A stretch of DNA of 18,882 nucleotides from Burkholderiales bacterium (GTDB lineage Bacteria; Pseudomonadota; Gammaproteobacteria; Burkholderiales; SG8-39): the NCBI GenBank assembly GCA_919902965.1, contig CAKKSJ010000280.1, positions 1 to 18,882 on the forward strand. Reading direction: 5' to 3'. The notes under the pieces are model-generated. The model saw only the letters and a list, made by a program, of their open reading frames with translations, was not told the DNA's origin and ran no database searches. Made by a program: the position numbers and the translations under genes. Every line of letters starts with the position of its first letter. The stretch's first letter is position 1. Shown in pieces: positions 5,680-12,955 of the stretch.

Positions 5680-7182
5680 ATGCGCGCTGCGTTCTACCTC
5701 GCGCTGCTGCTGACGCTGGCATTCAAGTTCTGGCTCGCAAGCGCGCTGCCCATGACCGGGGATGAGGCCTACTTCATCTACTGGGGCGTCTATCCCGACT
5801 ACGGTTACTACGACCATCCGCCCATGATCGGCTGGATGCTGGCGCTGCTGCTGCAGCTGTCACGGGCGCAATGGATGCTGCGTCTGCCGGTCATAGTGTT
5901 GCCTGCGTTGCTGGCGCTGGCCATGCTGCAATACCTGCGGCCGGTGGGCGAAAACAAAGCCTATGTCGCGGCGCTCGCTTTCCTGCTGCTGCCGGTGAAT
6001 GTCTGGAACGTGCTCATCACCACGGACACACCGCTGGTGCTGTTCTCCTTCCTTTCGGCCCTGAGTTTTGCCGCGGCTTTGCGGTGCGAATCGCAGGCGC
6101 TATACGCGGCCTGCGGCGCCTTTCTCGGGCTGGCCTTCCTGTCGAAATACTTTGCCGTGCTGCTGGGATTGGCTTACCTGGGGTTTGTGCTGACGCAAGC
6201 CCCGGGCCGGCGCAGTTGGCGCGGACTGGCAGTGATCGTTGCAGTGCTGCTGCCGTTTGCGGCGTTCAACGCCTGGTGGAACACCAATCACTGCTGGGCG
6301 AACCTGATGTTCAATGTATACAACCGGCACGGCGATGCCGGCTGGTCGTTGCGCACCCCGCTGCTGTATGCGCTGAGCGTCCTCTACATGCTGTCCCCGG
6401 TCGCGCTCTACCAGATGTGGCGTGGCCGTGCCGCCTTGACTGCGCAGCTCGCCGAACCGCGCGCTCGGTTTTTCATGTTTGCCTGGGCGGCGCCGCTTGC
6501 CGTGTTCGCCCTGCTTGCCCCGGTAAAACAGATCGGCCTGCACTGGCTGCTTTCCTTCGTGCCGTTCTTTTTCATCGCCGCGGCGCTGCTGCTCAGCGCG
6601 GCGCAGTTGCGCAAGTCCGTAGTCTATCTCGGCGTGTTTTCCGCGATTCATGTGGCGGTGTTTGCAGCGGTCAGCCTGCTGCCGATGGAAACATGGAAAA
6701 GCAGCCGGCACTATGACGGCATCGTGTTCCATGTCAAGACTGCCGAATTGCTGCAGCGCCTCGAGCCTTATGCCGGCGTATACGAATTTTCAGCCGACGG
6801 ATTTTCGCCGGCGGTGACGGCGTCCTACGCCTCTGGAAAATACTTTTTCGTGTTCGGTACGGCGTCCTCGCATGGGCGCCAGGATGACATCCTCACCGAT
6901 TTCAGCAAACTGGCCGGCAAGAATATCCTGGTGCTGCGCAAGAATCCGCCCGACCCGGACGATTACGCGCCCTATTTCTCCAGGCTGGAATACCGCCAGT
7001 TCGAACTGCACGGCGCCAGCTTCTATCTGGTGCTGGGCCAGGTGTTCGACTATCCGGCCTATCGTGAGCGGGTGCTGCGGCCCTTGCGCGACCGTTACTA
7101 TAGAATCCCCTCTTATCTGCCGCTGCGCCATTGCTACTTTTGCGAACGCTATTTCCCCGATGAACCCGTCCCCACGCGCTGA
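5680..7182 (+). CDS. GT39 (PMT/ArnT-like) integral membrane glycosyltransferase
   Basis: A 500-residue GT-C fold protein with many membrane segments. The first luminal/periplasmic loop carries MTGDEAYFIYWG followed by YYDHPPMIGWMLAL. This acidic DE plus HPP loop is characteristic of the PMT/ArnT (GT39, PF13231-type) family. Members transfer a sugar from a polyprenyl-phosphate donor to lipid, glycan or protein on the periplasmic side. About ten to twelve hydrophobic stretches run to roughly residue 340, followed by a soluble C-terminal region ending in a cysteine- and aromatic-rich CYFCERYF tail. ATG 5680 is preferred because GGAG lies ten bases upstream and the first membrane helix begins at once. 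ATG 5647 would add eleven residues. The end overlaps the next gene by 23 bases, so the two are translationally linked. Acceptor and sugar are unknown. Confidence 0.85.
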   Translation: MRAAFYLALLLTLAFKFWLASALPMTGDEAYFIYWGVYPDYGYYDHPPMIGWMLALLLQLSRAQWMLRLPVIVLPALLALAMLQYLRPVGENKAYVAALAFLLLPVNVWNVLITTDTPLVLFSFLSALSFAAALRCESQALYAACGAFLGLAFLSKYFAVLLGLAYLGFVLTQAPGRRSWRGLAVIVAVLLPFAAFNAWWNTNHCWANLMFNVYNRHGDAGWSLRTPLLYALSVLYMLSPVALYQMWRGRAALTAQLAEPRARFFMFAWAAPLAVFALLAPVKQIGLHWLLSFVPFFFIAAALLLSAAQLRKSVVYLGVFSAIHVAVFAAVSLLPMETWKSSRHYDGIVFHVKTAELLQRLEPYAGVYEFSADGFSPAVTASYASGKYFFVFGTASSHGRQDDILTDFSKLAGKNILVLRKNPPDPDDYAPYFSRLEYRQFELHGASFYLVLGQVFDYPAYRERVLRPLRDRYYRIPSYLPLRHCYFCERYFPDEPVPTR

Positions 7183-8065
7183 TGCCGCGCCGTTTGCCTT
7201 GGAACTGCTGCGCCTGCTGCGTCCGCACCAGTGGATCAAGAACGGCTTTGTGTTTATCGGCCTGCTGTTCAGCGACGCGAGCAACGACTGGGGGCTGAGG
7301 AGCCAGGTACTTCTTGCCGCAGCCGGATTCTGCCTGCTGTCGAGTTGCGTCTACGTACTCAACGATGTATTCGACCGTGATGCGGATCGGGCGCATCCGC
7401 TCAAGCGCCGGCGGCCCTTGGCCAGCGGCAGCGTGGGCCTGGGCGCGGCCTTTGCGCTGGCTGCGGCCTGCGCGATCGCGGGATTCGCGCTCGGCGCCGC
7501 GGCCTCGGGCGGCGTGGCGGCGGTTCTGATGGCCTACCTGGTTCTCAATCTGGCCTACAGTGCCGGATTGAAGCATGTTGCCATTCTCGACGTGTTCATT
7601 ATCGCCGCGGGCTTCATGCTGCGCATTTTCGCCGGCACCTGGGGAGTCGGAATCGCCCCCTCGCAATGGCTGCTGTTGTGCGGGCTTCTGCTGACGATTT
7701 TCCTCGGTTTCGCCAAGCGCCGTGCCGAACTGATGGTGAGCGAAGGCGATGGGGTAAGCGGCGCCAGCCAGCGACCGGTGCTGGAGGAATACAACCCGGC
7801 GCAGCTTGACACCATGATGGCGATCAGCGCCGCCGGTGTCGTCGTCAGTTACAGCCTTTACACAGTGAGCCCTGCTACGGTCGCATTGCACCATACCGAC
7901 AAACTGATCTATACCGTGCCTTTTGTCCTGTACGGCATTTTTCGCTACATTTTTCTGCTGCATCACCGCGGCGGCGAAGACCCGGCATCGACCTTGCTTA
8001 CCGACGCGCATATGCTGGTAACCGGGGCCGCCTGGCTTTGCGTTACTTTGTGGCTGATCTGGTGA
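7160..8065 (+). CDS. UbiA-family prenyltransferase, decaprenyl-phosphate phosphoribosyltransferase-like
   Basis: A 301-residue polytopic membrane protein of the UbiA superfamily. The first Asp-rich motif is NDVFDRDAD (N68, D69, D72, D76), followed by HPLKRRRPLASG (79-90). LLRPHQWIKN (19-28) precedes it, and AYSAGLKHVAILDVFIIAAGFMLR follows at 132-155. The LRPxQWxKN start and the HPxKRxRPxAxG block are typical of the DPPR-synthase branch, which moves 5-phosphoribose from PRPP to polyprenyl phosphate, rather than of quinone or heme prenyltransferases. The ATG at 7160 is inside the 3' end of the GT39 gene, so expression is coupled. A partner that consumes polyprenyl-phosphate sugars fits a GT39 neighbour. 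The DprE1/DprE2 epimerase genes that would convert the ribose to arabinose are not in the window. Confidence 0.83.
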   Translation: MNPSPRADAAPFALELLRLLRPHQWIKNGFVFIGLLFSDASNDWGLRSQVLLAAAGFCLLSSCVYVLNDVFDRDADRAHPLKRRRPLASGSVGLGAAFALAAACAIAGFALGAAASGGVAAVLMAYLVLNLAYSAGLKHVAILDVFIIAAGFMLRIFAGTWGVGIAPSQWLLLCGLLLTIFLGFAKRRAELMVSEGDGVSGASQRPVLEEYNPAQLDTMMAISAAGVVVSYSLYTVSPATVALHHTDKLIYTVPFVLYGIFRYIFLLHHRGGEDPASTLLTDAHMLVTGAAWLCVTLWLIW

Positions 8066-8077
8066 GGGGAAATTGAT

Positions 8078-8106
8078 TTGAGCTTGGCCCCTGCTTTCGG
8101 CATAAT
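8078..8106 (+). promoter_or_regulatory. candidate promoter of the cyclic-nucleotide-binding gene
   Basis: TTGAGC at 8078-8083 and CATAAT at 8101-8106 are 17 bases apart. The following leader up to 8177 contains two overlapping GC-rich stems that cannot both form: CCGGG/CCCGG at 8116-8120 with 8138-8142, and GGCGGT/ACCGCC at 8127-8132 with 8144-8149. No CRP-like palindrome is obvious. Confidence 0.45.
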
Positions 8107-8177
8107 CGGCAGACCCCGGGCTCGCTGGCGGTGCCTACCCGGAACCGCCCGATCTCTGCTTCTTGGACAAGAGCTGT

Positions 8178-8708
8178 ATGGCTGAACGTGGCAGACAGGA
8201 TCTCCTGGCGCACTTGGAATATCTCGGCGATGCGACCCAATTCGCTGGAAAGATGCATCGCATGATCACCTATTCGCCCTTGTTCGAGAACTTCAACATG
8301 GCGGAAATCCGGTTGATGAGCCACTTCATGAATGTTTACCGGGCCGGACCGGGTCAGGAAATCATTCACGAGGGCGAACAAGGTGATTTCATGCTGCTGA
8401 TGATCGAGGGCAGCGTTGAGGTATTCAAGCAAGACCGCTGGAACACGCCCAAGCTGATTGCTTCGGTCGATGCCGGCAAGACGCTGGGCGAAATGTCGAT
8501 GATAGACGGCGAACCGCGCTTTGCCACCTGCGTGGCCTCCGAGACTTGCGTGATCGCGGTGCTGTCGCGCGAGAGCCTGGCGCGAATCATTCTGGAACAG
8601 CCGATTCTCGGAGCGAAAATCCTCATGGAACTGGTGCTGATGCTATCGCAGCGTTTACGCCAGACCAGCGTCAAGCTGGTAAGCCTGATGGACAAGGACG
8701 GCGGCTGA
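8178..8708 (+). CDS. single-domain cyclic nucleotide-binding protein
   Basis: A 176-residue soluble protein built around one cNMP-binding (CRP/PKA-type) domain, roughly residues 35-150. The beta-roll includes YRAGPGQEIIHEGEQGDFMLLMIEGSVEVF (54-83). The phosphate-binding cassette is GEMSMIDGEPRFATCVASE, with E105 and R114 in the positions that bind ribose and cyclic phosphate in CRP. The C-terminal helices are amphipathic and there is no recognisable helix-turn-helix, so this is not a CRP/FNR transcription factor. It is more likely a regulatory subunit or adaptor. The ATG at 8178 has AAGAG at 8169-8173; a TTG at 8163 in the same frame is less likely. It precedes tctB by 93 bases. A nucleotidyl cyclase about 7 kb downstream is a possible source of its ligand, which is inference only. 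Confidence 0.87.
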   Translation: MAERGRQDLLAHLEYLGDATQFAGKMHRMITYSPLFENFNMAEIRLMSHFMNVYRAGPGQEIIHEGEQGDFMLLMIEGSVEVFKQDRWNTPKLIASVDAGKTLGEMSMIDGEPRFATCVASETCVIAVLSRESLARIILEQPILGAKILMELVLMLSQRLRQTSVKLVSLMDKDGG

Positions 8709-8801
8709 AGCCGGATGCGTTCCCGCAGATCGACGGGCCGCGAAGCCTTAGGTCCGCGGATGTGGCAGATCGATGAGCAAGAATGTCTGGAGGTCGTGGC
8801 A

Positions 8802-9431
8802 ATGAAAGTAAGGAACGGCAAGGATTTCTGGGCCGGGCTGATGTTTCTCGGTTTTGGTCTTGTCTTTGTGCTGGTATCGTTTAATTATCCGATGGGTTCG
8901 GCGGTGCGCATGGGCCCGGCGTATTTTCCGACGGTGCTGGGCGGGCTGCTCGCGATCCTGGGGGCGGTCATTTTCTTCCGCGCATTCTTGTCGAAGATCG
9001 AGAATCCGTTCAAGGTATTTGTGTGCCGGCCGCGGCTGCTGCTTGCTGCGATCGCCATAGGAGGGGCGACCTACTTAGCCAGCGGGCCGGCGCTTAGCTT
9101 CGCTGGGGAGGTGTTCCTCGCACATAACTTCCTTAAAGAAGTGCCGATGGTGCAGTTCGCGCTCTCCGGGCTGGCGCTGTTCCTGTTCTTCGGCGCGTTC
9201 GGGCCTCGGCCGCTGTTCATGATAACGCTTGCGGTGGTGGTTTTCGGCTATGCGCTCAAACCCCTGGGCCTGGTGGTTTCAACCGTGATACTGGTCGTGG
9301 TCGGCGCGCTGGGCGGCCACGATTTCCGCAACAAGGAAATCGTGATTCTGACCATAGGGCTGGCGCTGTTCGGGGTGCTGGTGTTCGTCAAGGGACTGGG
9401 GCTGCCGTTCAACCTGTGGCCGGGAGAGTAG
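8802..9431 (+). CDS. tctB: TctB-family small membrane subunit of a tripartite tricarboxylate transporter
   Basis: The small membrane subunit of a TTT-family secondary transporter, 209 residues. It begins with a hydrophobic helix (DFWAGLMFLGFGLVFVLVSF), then the usual MGPAYFPTVLGGLLAILGAVIFF segment, in which GPAYFP and the glycine-rich helix are the family signature. Further helices follow near FALSGLALFLFFGAF, FMITLAVVVFGYAL and VVSTVILVVVGALGG. It is somewhat longer than common TctB proteins (about 150-170). The ATG at 8802 is chosen because GGAGG at 8789-8793 lies eight bases upstream; extending the frame back toward 8715 adds a hydrophilic tail with no family likeness. TctA starts three bases after its stop, so the pair is one translational unit. 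Confidence 0.9.
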   Translation: MKVRNGKDFWAGLMFLGFGLVFVLVSFNYPMGSAVRMGPAYFPTVLGGLLAILGAVIFFRAFLSKIENPFKVFVCRPRLLLAAIAIGGATYLASGPALSFAGEVFLAHNFLKEVPMVQFALSGLALFLFFGAFGPRPLFMITLAVVVFGYALKPLGLVVSTVILVVVGALGGHDFRNKEIVILTIGLALFGVLVFVKGLGLPFNLWPGE

Positions 9432-9433
9432 TC

Positions 9434-10939
9434 ATGGACTTTGCGGTTATCCACAACCTCAGTATCGGCTTCGGCGTCGCGCTGAGCCTGCAAAACTTGA
9501 TGTACTGTTTTCTCGGCGTGGTGCTCGGGACGCTGATCGGGGTGCTGCCCGGCATCGGGCCGGTCGCCACCATCGCCATGCTGCTGCCGGTGACTTTCAA
9601 CCTGTCGCCGATTTCGGCGCTGATCATGCTCGCCGGCATTTACTACGGCGCGCAATACGGCGGTTCGACCACGTCCATCCTGGTCAACCTGCCGGGCGAG
9701 GCGGCCTCGGTGATCACCTGCATCGACGGCTACCAGATGGCGCGCCAGGGGCGCGCCGGTCCGGCGCTGGCGATCGCCGCCATCGGCTCGTTCTTTGCCG
9801 GCTGCGTCGCCACCGTGGTCATCGCCCTGTTTGCGCCGCCGCTGGCCGAAGTCGCGCTGAAATTCGGTCCGGCGGAATATTTTTCGCTGATGGTGCTGGG
9901 ACTGGTCGGCGCGACGGTGCTCGCGCACGGTTCGCTCATCAAGGCGATCGCCATGACCATTCTCGGGCTGCTCTTTGGCCTGATCGGCACCGACGTCAAT
10001 TCCGGCATTGCGCGCTTCTCCTTCGGTCTGCCGGAGCTCTCCGATGGCATCGGCTTCGTCATCGTCGCCATGGGGGTATTCGGCTTGGCCGAGATCATCA
10101 CCAATCTGGAGCGCGGGGCGCAAGCGAGCGAGGTGTTCGTCAACAAGGTCACAGGCCTGATGCCGACCTGGAAAGACCTCAAGAGCAGTTCCGGCGCGAT
10201 TCTGCGCGGCACCGCCATCGGCTCCATGCTCGGCATTCTGCCGGGCGGCGGGGCGCTCTTGTCCTCCTTTGCCGCCTATACGCTGGAAAAGAAAATCGGT
10301 GACAAATCCATGTTCGGCAAGGGCGAAATCCGCGGCGTCGCGGCGCCGGAATCGGCCAACAACGCCGGCGCGCAGACTTCGTTCATTCCCCTGCTCACCC
10401 TGGGCATTCCGTCCAATCCGGTAATGGCGCTGATGATAGGCGCGATGATGATCCAGGGCATTGCGCCCGGACCGCAGGTGATGACCGAACGACCGGAACT
10501 GTTCTGGGGCATGATCGCCAGCATGTGGATCGGCAACCTGATGCTGGTGATCCTGAACCTGCCCCTGATCGGCATGTGGGTGAAGCTGCTGACCGTGCCC
10601 TACCGGCTGCTCTATCCGTCCATCCTGCTGTTTTGCTGCGTCGGCGTGTACAGTTTGTCGAACCAGCCGTTCGACGCAATGCTGATGGCCGTCTTCGGGC
10701 TGCTGGGCTATATCTTCGTCAAGCTCGAATGCGAGCCGGCGCCGCTGATCCTCGGCTTCATCCTCGGGCCGCTGATGGAAGAGAACCTGCGCCGGGCGAT
10801 GCTGCTCTCGCGCGGCGACGCGACCGTGTTCTTCACCAAGCCGATCAGCGGTGTGCTGCTCGGCATCGCAATCGTACTGCTACTCATCACCCTGGCGCCG
10901 ACCGTGCAAAAAACGCGCGAGGAAGCGTTCGTGGAATAA
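9434..10939 (+). CDS. tctA: TctA-family large membrane subunit of a tripartite tricarboxylate transporter
   Basis: The large permease subunit, 501 residues, with about a dozen membrane segments. Two related conserved blocks are seen: GTLIGVLPGIGPVATIAMLL (about residues 32-51) and GSMLGILPGGGALLSSF (about 263-279), both carrying the LPG-G loops of the two internal repeats. Other TctA hallmarks are GIYYGAQYGGSTTSILVNLPGE, which in this family contributes to the transport site, and ESANNAGAQTSFIPLLTLGIP. The ATG at 9434 has GGGAG at 9422-9426, seven bases upstream and overlapping the tctB end. The ion-driven transporter works with the Bug-type binding protein encoded next. Which carboxylate it carries cannot be told from the sequence. 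Confidence 0.96.
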   Translation: MDFAVIHNLSIGFGVALSLQNLMYCFLGVVLGTLIGVLPGIGPVATIAMLLPVTFNLSPISALIMLAGIYYGAQYGGSTTSILVNLPGEAASVITCIDGYQMARQGRAGPALAIAAIGSFFAGCVATVVIALFAPPLAEVALKFGPAEYFSLMVLGLVGATVLAHGSLIKAIAMTILGLLFGLIGTDVNSGIARFSFGLPELSDGIGFVIVAMGVFGLAEIITNLERGAQASEVFVNKVTGLMPTWKDLKSSSGAILRGTAIGSMLGILPGGGALLSSFAAYTLEKKIGDKSMFGKGEIRGVAAPESANNAGAQTSFIPLLTLGIPSNPVMALMIGAMMIQGIAPGPQVMTERPELFWGMIASMWIGNLMLVILNLPLIGMWVKLLTVPYRLLYPSILLFCCVGVYSLSNQPFDAMLMAVFGLLGYIFVKLECEPAPLILGFILGPLMEENLRRAMLLSRGDATVFFTKPISGVLLGIAIVLLLITLAPTVQKTREEAFVE

Positions 10940-10971
10940 GCTTCCGGCGGGCGCGGGTCGGTATCGAGGCG

Positions 10972-10997
10972 GACGACGAACTGTGTCCTTCGTCGTC
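10972..10997 (+). other. hairpin between tctA and the Bug gene
   Basis: GACGACGAA (10972-10980) and TTCGTCGTC (10989-10997) form a perfect 9-bp stem with an eight-base loop. GTTTGGTGATTC follows rather than a U-run, so it is not a normal intrinsic terminator. Its position between permease and binding-protein genes suggests an mRNA-stabilising or processing hairpin. The 102-base gap holds no clear promoter. Confidence 0.65.
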
Positions 10998-11041
10998 GTT
11001 TGGTGATTCTATTTTGACGGCCATTTATAGGGGAGATAGAC

Positions 11042-12025
11042 GTGAAAAGCTGGAGCGGTATTACCCTGCGGTTGTTTGCCGCGTTGATCCTGGTGCTCGC
11101 ATCTGCGGGCGCTTTCTCGCAAGCTTATCCGGCCAAGCCGATACGCCTGGTCGTGCCCTATCCGGCCGGCGGGCCGCTGGACATCATGGCGCGCGCGATT
11201 GGACAAAAGCTGACAGAGGCATGGAAGCAACCGGTGGTGGTCGACAACCGCGCCGGCGCCGGCGGCAACATCGGTGCAGACTTCGTGGCCAAATCGGCGC
11301 CGGACGGCTATACGCTGCTGATGGGGGCGGTCGCCACGCACGCCATCAATCCGAGTCTGTACAGCAAGATACCCTATGATCCGGTAAGGGATTTTGCGCC
11401 CGTAGCCCTGGTGGCTCAGGTGCCCAATATCCTGGTGCTCAATCCGGCGGTGCCGGCAAAGACGGTGCGCGAACTGATAGCCCTCGCCCGGTCGAAACCC
11501 GGCTATCTCAATTTCGGTTCGGGCTCGACCGGATCGACGGGCCATCTTGCGGGCGAATTGTTCAACACCATGGCCGGCGTGAAAATGGTGCATATCCCTT
11601 ACAAGGGCGCCGCTCCGGCGACGGCCGACCTGCTTGGCGGCCAGGTGCACCTGATGTTCGATAACTTGGCGAGCGCGCTGCCCAACGTCAAGGCGGGCAA
11701 GCTGCGTGCTCTGGCCGTGACCACGCTCGCGCGCTCGGAGGCGATTCCGGAACTGCCCACCATCGCCGAATCGGGCTTGCCAGGGTTCGACCTCAGCACC
11801 TGGTTCGGCCTGATGGTTCCGGCGGGAACGCCGCCTGAGATCGTGGCTAGGCTCAACGCCGAAATCGTGCGCGCGCTGGATGCGAAGGACATGCGCGAAC
11901 GGCTGGAGAAGATGGGGGCTGAACCGCTGCCCAACAACACACCCGAGCATTTCGCCGCTTTCATCCGCGCCGAGGCAGCGAAATACGCCAAGGTGGTCAA
12001 AGACTCGGGCGCCAGGGTGGACTAG
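11042..12025 (+). CDS. Bug/TctC-family periplasmic solute-binding protein
   Basis: The extracytoplasmic binding protein (tripartite tricarboxylate transporter substrate-binding, Bug family), 327 residues. It has a Sec signal peptide: MKSWSGITLRL, a hydrophobic core ALILVLASAGA, and a likely cleavage after AFSQA near residue 28. The mature start YPAKPIRLVVPYPAGGPLDIMAR is the typical first Bug motif. The second, FGSGSTGSTGHLAGELFNTM followed by HIPYKGAAPATADLLGGQV, contributes to the carboxylate-binding loops. The GTG start at 11042 is supported by GGGGAG at 11030-11035. It lies 102 bases after tctA with a stable hairpin between, so it is most likely in the same operon and delivers substrate to TctA/TctB. 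Bug proteins are strongly expanded in Burkholderiales, which supports the taxonomic guess. The ligand is unknown. Confidence 0.95.
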   Translation: MKSWSGITLRLFAALILVLASAGAFSQAYPAKPIRLVVPYPAGGPLDIMARAIGQKLTEAWKQPVVVDNRAGAGGNIGADFVAKSAPDGYTLLMGAVATHAINPSLYSKIPYDPVRDFAPVALVAQVPNILVLNPAVPAKTVRELIALARSKPGYLNFGSGSTGSTGHLAGELFNTMAGVKMVHIPYKGAAPATADLLGGQVHLMFDNLASALPNVKAGKLRALAVTTLARSEAIPELPTIAESGLPGFDLSTWFGLMVPAGTPPEIVARLNAEIVRALDAKDMRERLEKMGAEPLPNNTPEHFAAFIRAEAAKYAKVVKDSGARVD

Positions 12026-12089
12026 ATCCATCCCGGGTCATCGCGCAGGAACACAGGCGGTGACGATTCCGGGATGCATTGCAACCCGA

Positions 12090-12118
12090 GGGCGGGTGGG
12101 AAAGCGCTTTTCCCGCCC
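12090..12118. other. GC-rich hairpin between convergent genes
   Basis: GGGCGGG (12090-12096) pairs with CCCGCCC (12112-12118) around a 15-base loop that itself contains AAAGCGCTTT. It sits between the Bug gene and the minus-strand adenosyltransferase, whose ends face each other. No T-run follows on either strand, so termination here, if any, is not the classic intrinsic type. The rest of 12026-12173 shows nothing else. Confidence 0.5.
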
Positions 12119-12173
12119 GTCCATAGCCCAAGCGCCAGCGCAACTCGGGTGCCGTTTCAGCATTGGGCAACGC

Positions 12174-12743
12174 TTACTTGTCCTGCGGCCGCGCTCTTGA
12201 TTTGCCCGGTTGCCACAACACATCGCTGCCGCCGCCTGCGCGGTTCAGCGCGCGGCCCAGTACAAACAGTAAATCGGACAGTCGGTTCAGATATTTGCGC
12301 GCTGCGGTTCCGACCGGTTCGGCGCGCGCGAGCGACACCAGGGCACGCTCGGCGCGGCGGCACACAGTGCGCGCGAGATGCGCCAGGCTCGCCGCACGCG
12401 TTCCACCGGGCAGAATGAATTCCTTGAGCGGCGGCAGGTCCCGGTTGAACTCATCCAGCAGCGTCTCCAAACGCGAAACCTGCAGTTCGCTCATGCTCGT
12501 ATGTCCCGGAATGCAGACTTCCCCGCCCAAGTCGAACAGGTCGTGCTGAATGGCGGAAAGCGCCGTACGCATGCCCGCTGGCAGATCTTCCGCGAGCATC
12601 AGTCCGACCGCCGAGTTCAGCTCGTCGATTTCGCCCAGTGCCTGCACGCGCAGGCTGTCCTTGGGCACGCGCGAGCCGTCGCCCAGGCCCGTCTCGCCAG
12701 TGTCTCCGGTTCGAGTATAGATTTTTGTGAGGCGGTGACCCAT
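12174..12743 (-). CDS. PduO-type cob(I)alamin adenosyltransferase
   Basis: Transfers the adenosyl group of ATP to cob(I)alamin to make adenosylcobalamin in the cytoplasm. The 189-residue length is usual for the PduO/MMAB type. The N-terminal ATP-binding signature reads TKIYTRTGDTGETGLGDGSR (residues 6-25). The helical body has the conserved EIDELNSAVGL, then ILPGGTRAASLAHLARTVCRRAER and YLNRLSDLLFVLGRALN, with the RTVCRRAER arginines and the NRLSD motif in place. The ATG (minus strand, 12743) lacks a strong Shine-Dalgarno. It is convergent with the Bug gene and divergent from the histidine kinase operon. No B12-dependent enzyme and no obvious cobalamin riboswitch is found beside it, so it is likely a stand-alone cofactor gene. 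Confidence 0.95.
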   Translation of the reverse strand: MGHRLTKIYTRTGDTGETGLGDGSRVPKDSLRVQALGEIDELNSAVGLMLAEDLPAGMRTALSAIQHDLFDLGGEVCIPGHTSMSELQVSRLETLLDEFNRDLPPLKEFILPGGTRAASLAHLARTVCRRAERALVSLARAEPVGTAARKYLNRLSDLLFVLGRALNRAGGGSDVLWQPGKSRARPQDK

Positions 12744-12771
12744 GTGCGTCCGAGGTTACTGAGGGCTGAGA

Positions 12772-12777
12772 ATTGTA
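12772..12777 (-). promoter_or_regulatory. candidate -10 box of the adenosyltransferase gene
   Basis: Read on the minus strand this is TACAAT, five of six to consensus, about 30 bases before the ATG. The -35 region, about 17 bases further up, is poor (ACGGGA). Confidence 0.35.
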
Positions 12778-12869
12778 CCGCAATCACCGGCACATCCCGT
12801 AAGCGCCGCGGCTGATTGCGCCGACGCGGTTTCCCCGCATACGGGCCAATATAGTGGGCCTGGGCCGGC

Positions 12870-12899
12870 TCGACAGCCGCTGAATCATAGTAGAATAAT
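12870..12899 (+). promoter_or_regulatory. candidate promoter of the signalling operon
   Basis: TCGACA at 12870-12875 (five of six to the -35 consensus) is followed after 18 bases by AATAAT (12894-12899), or after 15 bases by TAGAAT (12891-12896). A 7-bp inverted repeat begins at the next base. Confidence 0.45.
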
Positions 12900-12919
12900 C
12901 GCGCTTAACCCAAAGCGCG
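12900..12919. repeat. inverted repeat at the expected transcription start of the signalling operon
   Basis: CGCGCTT (12900-12906) and AAGCGCG (12913-12919) flank AACCCA. Immediately downstream of the candidate -10, it could be an operator or a 5' hairpin of the mRNA, ahead of the Shine-Dalgarno at 12943-12947. Confidence 0.5.
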
Positions 12920-12955
12920 CATGACATCCAGCCTGCGCAATACGGAGGATACACG

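Noticed and set aside
8715..8801. Longer N-terminus for TctB starting near 8715
   Set aside because: The added residues are charged and unlike TctB proteins, while ATG 8802 has an excellent GGAGG ribosome binding site.
12744..12955. Cobalamin riboswitch upstream of the adenosyltransferase gene
   Set aside because: The gap is about 210 bases and shared with a divergent promoter. I could not find a convincing B12-box-like conserved core on the minus strand.
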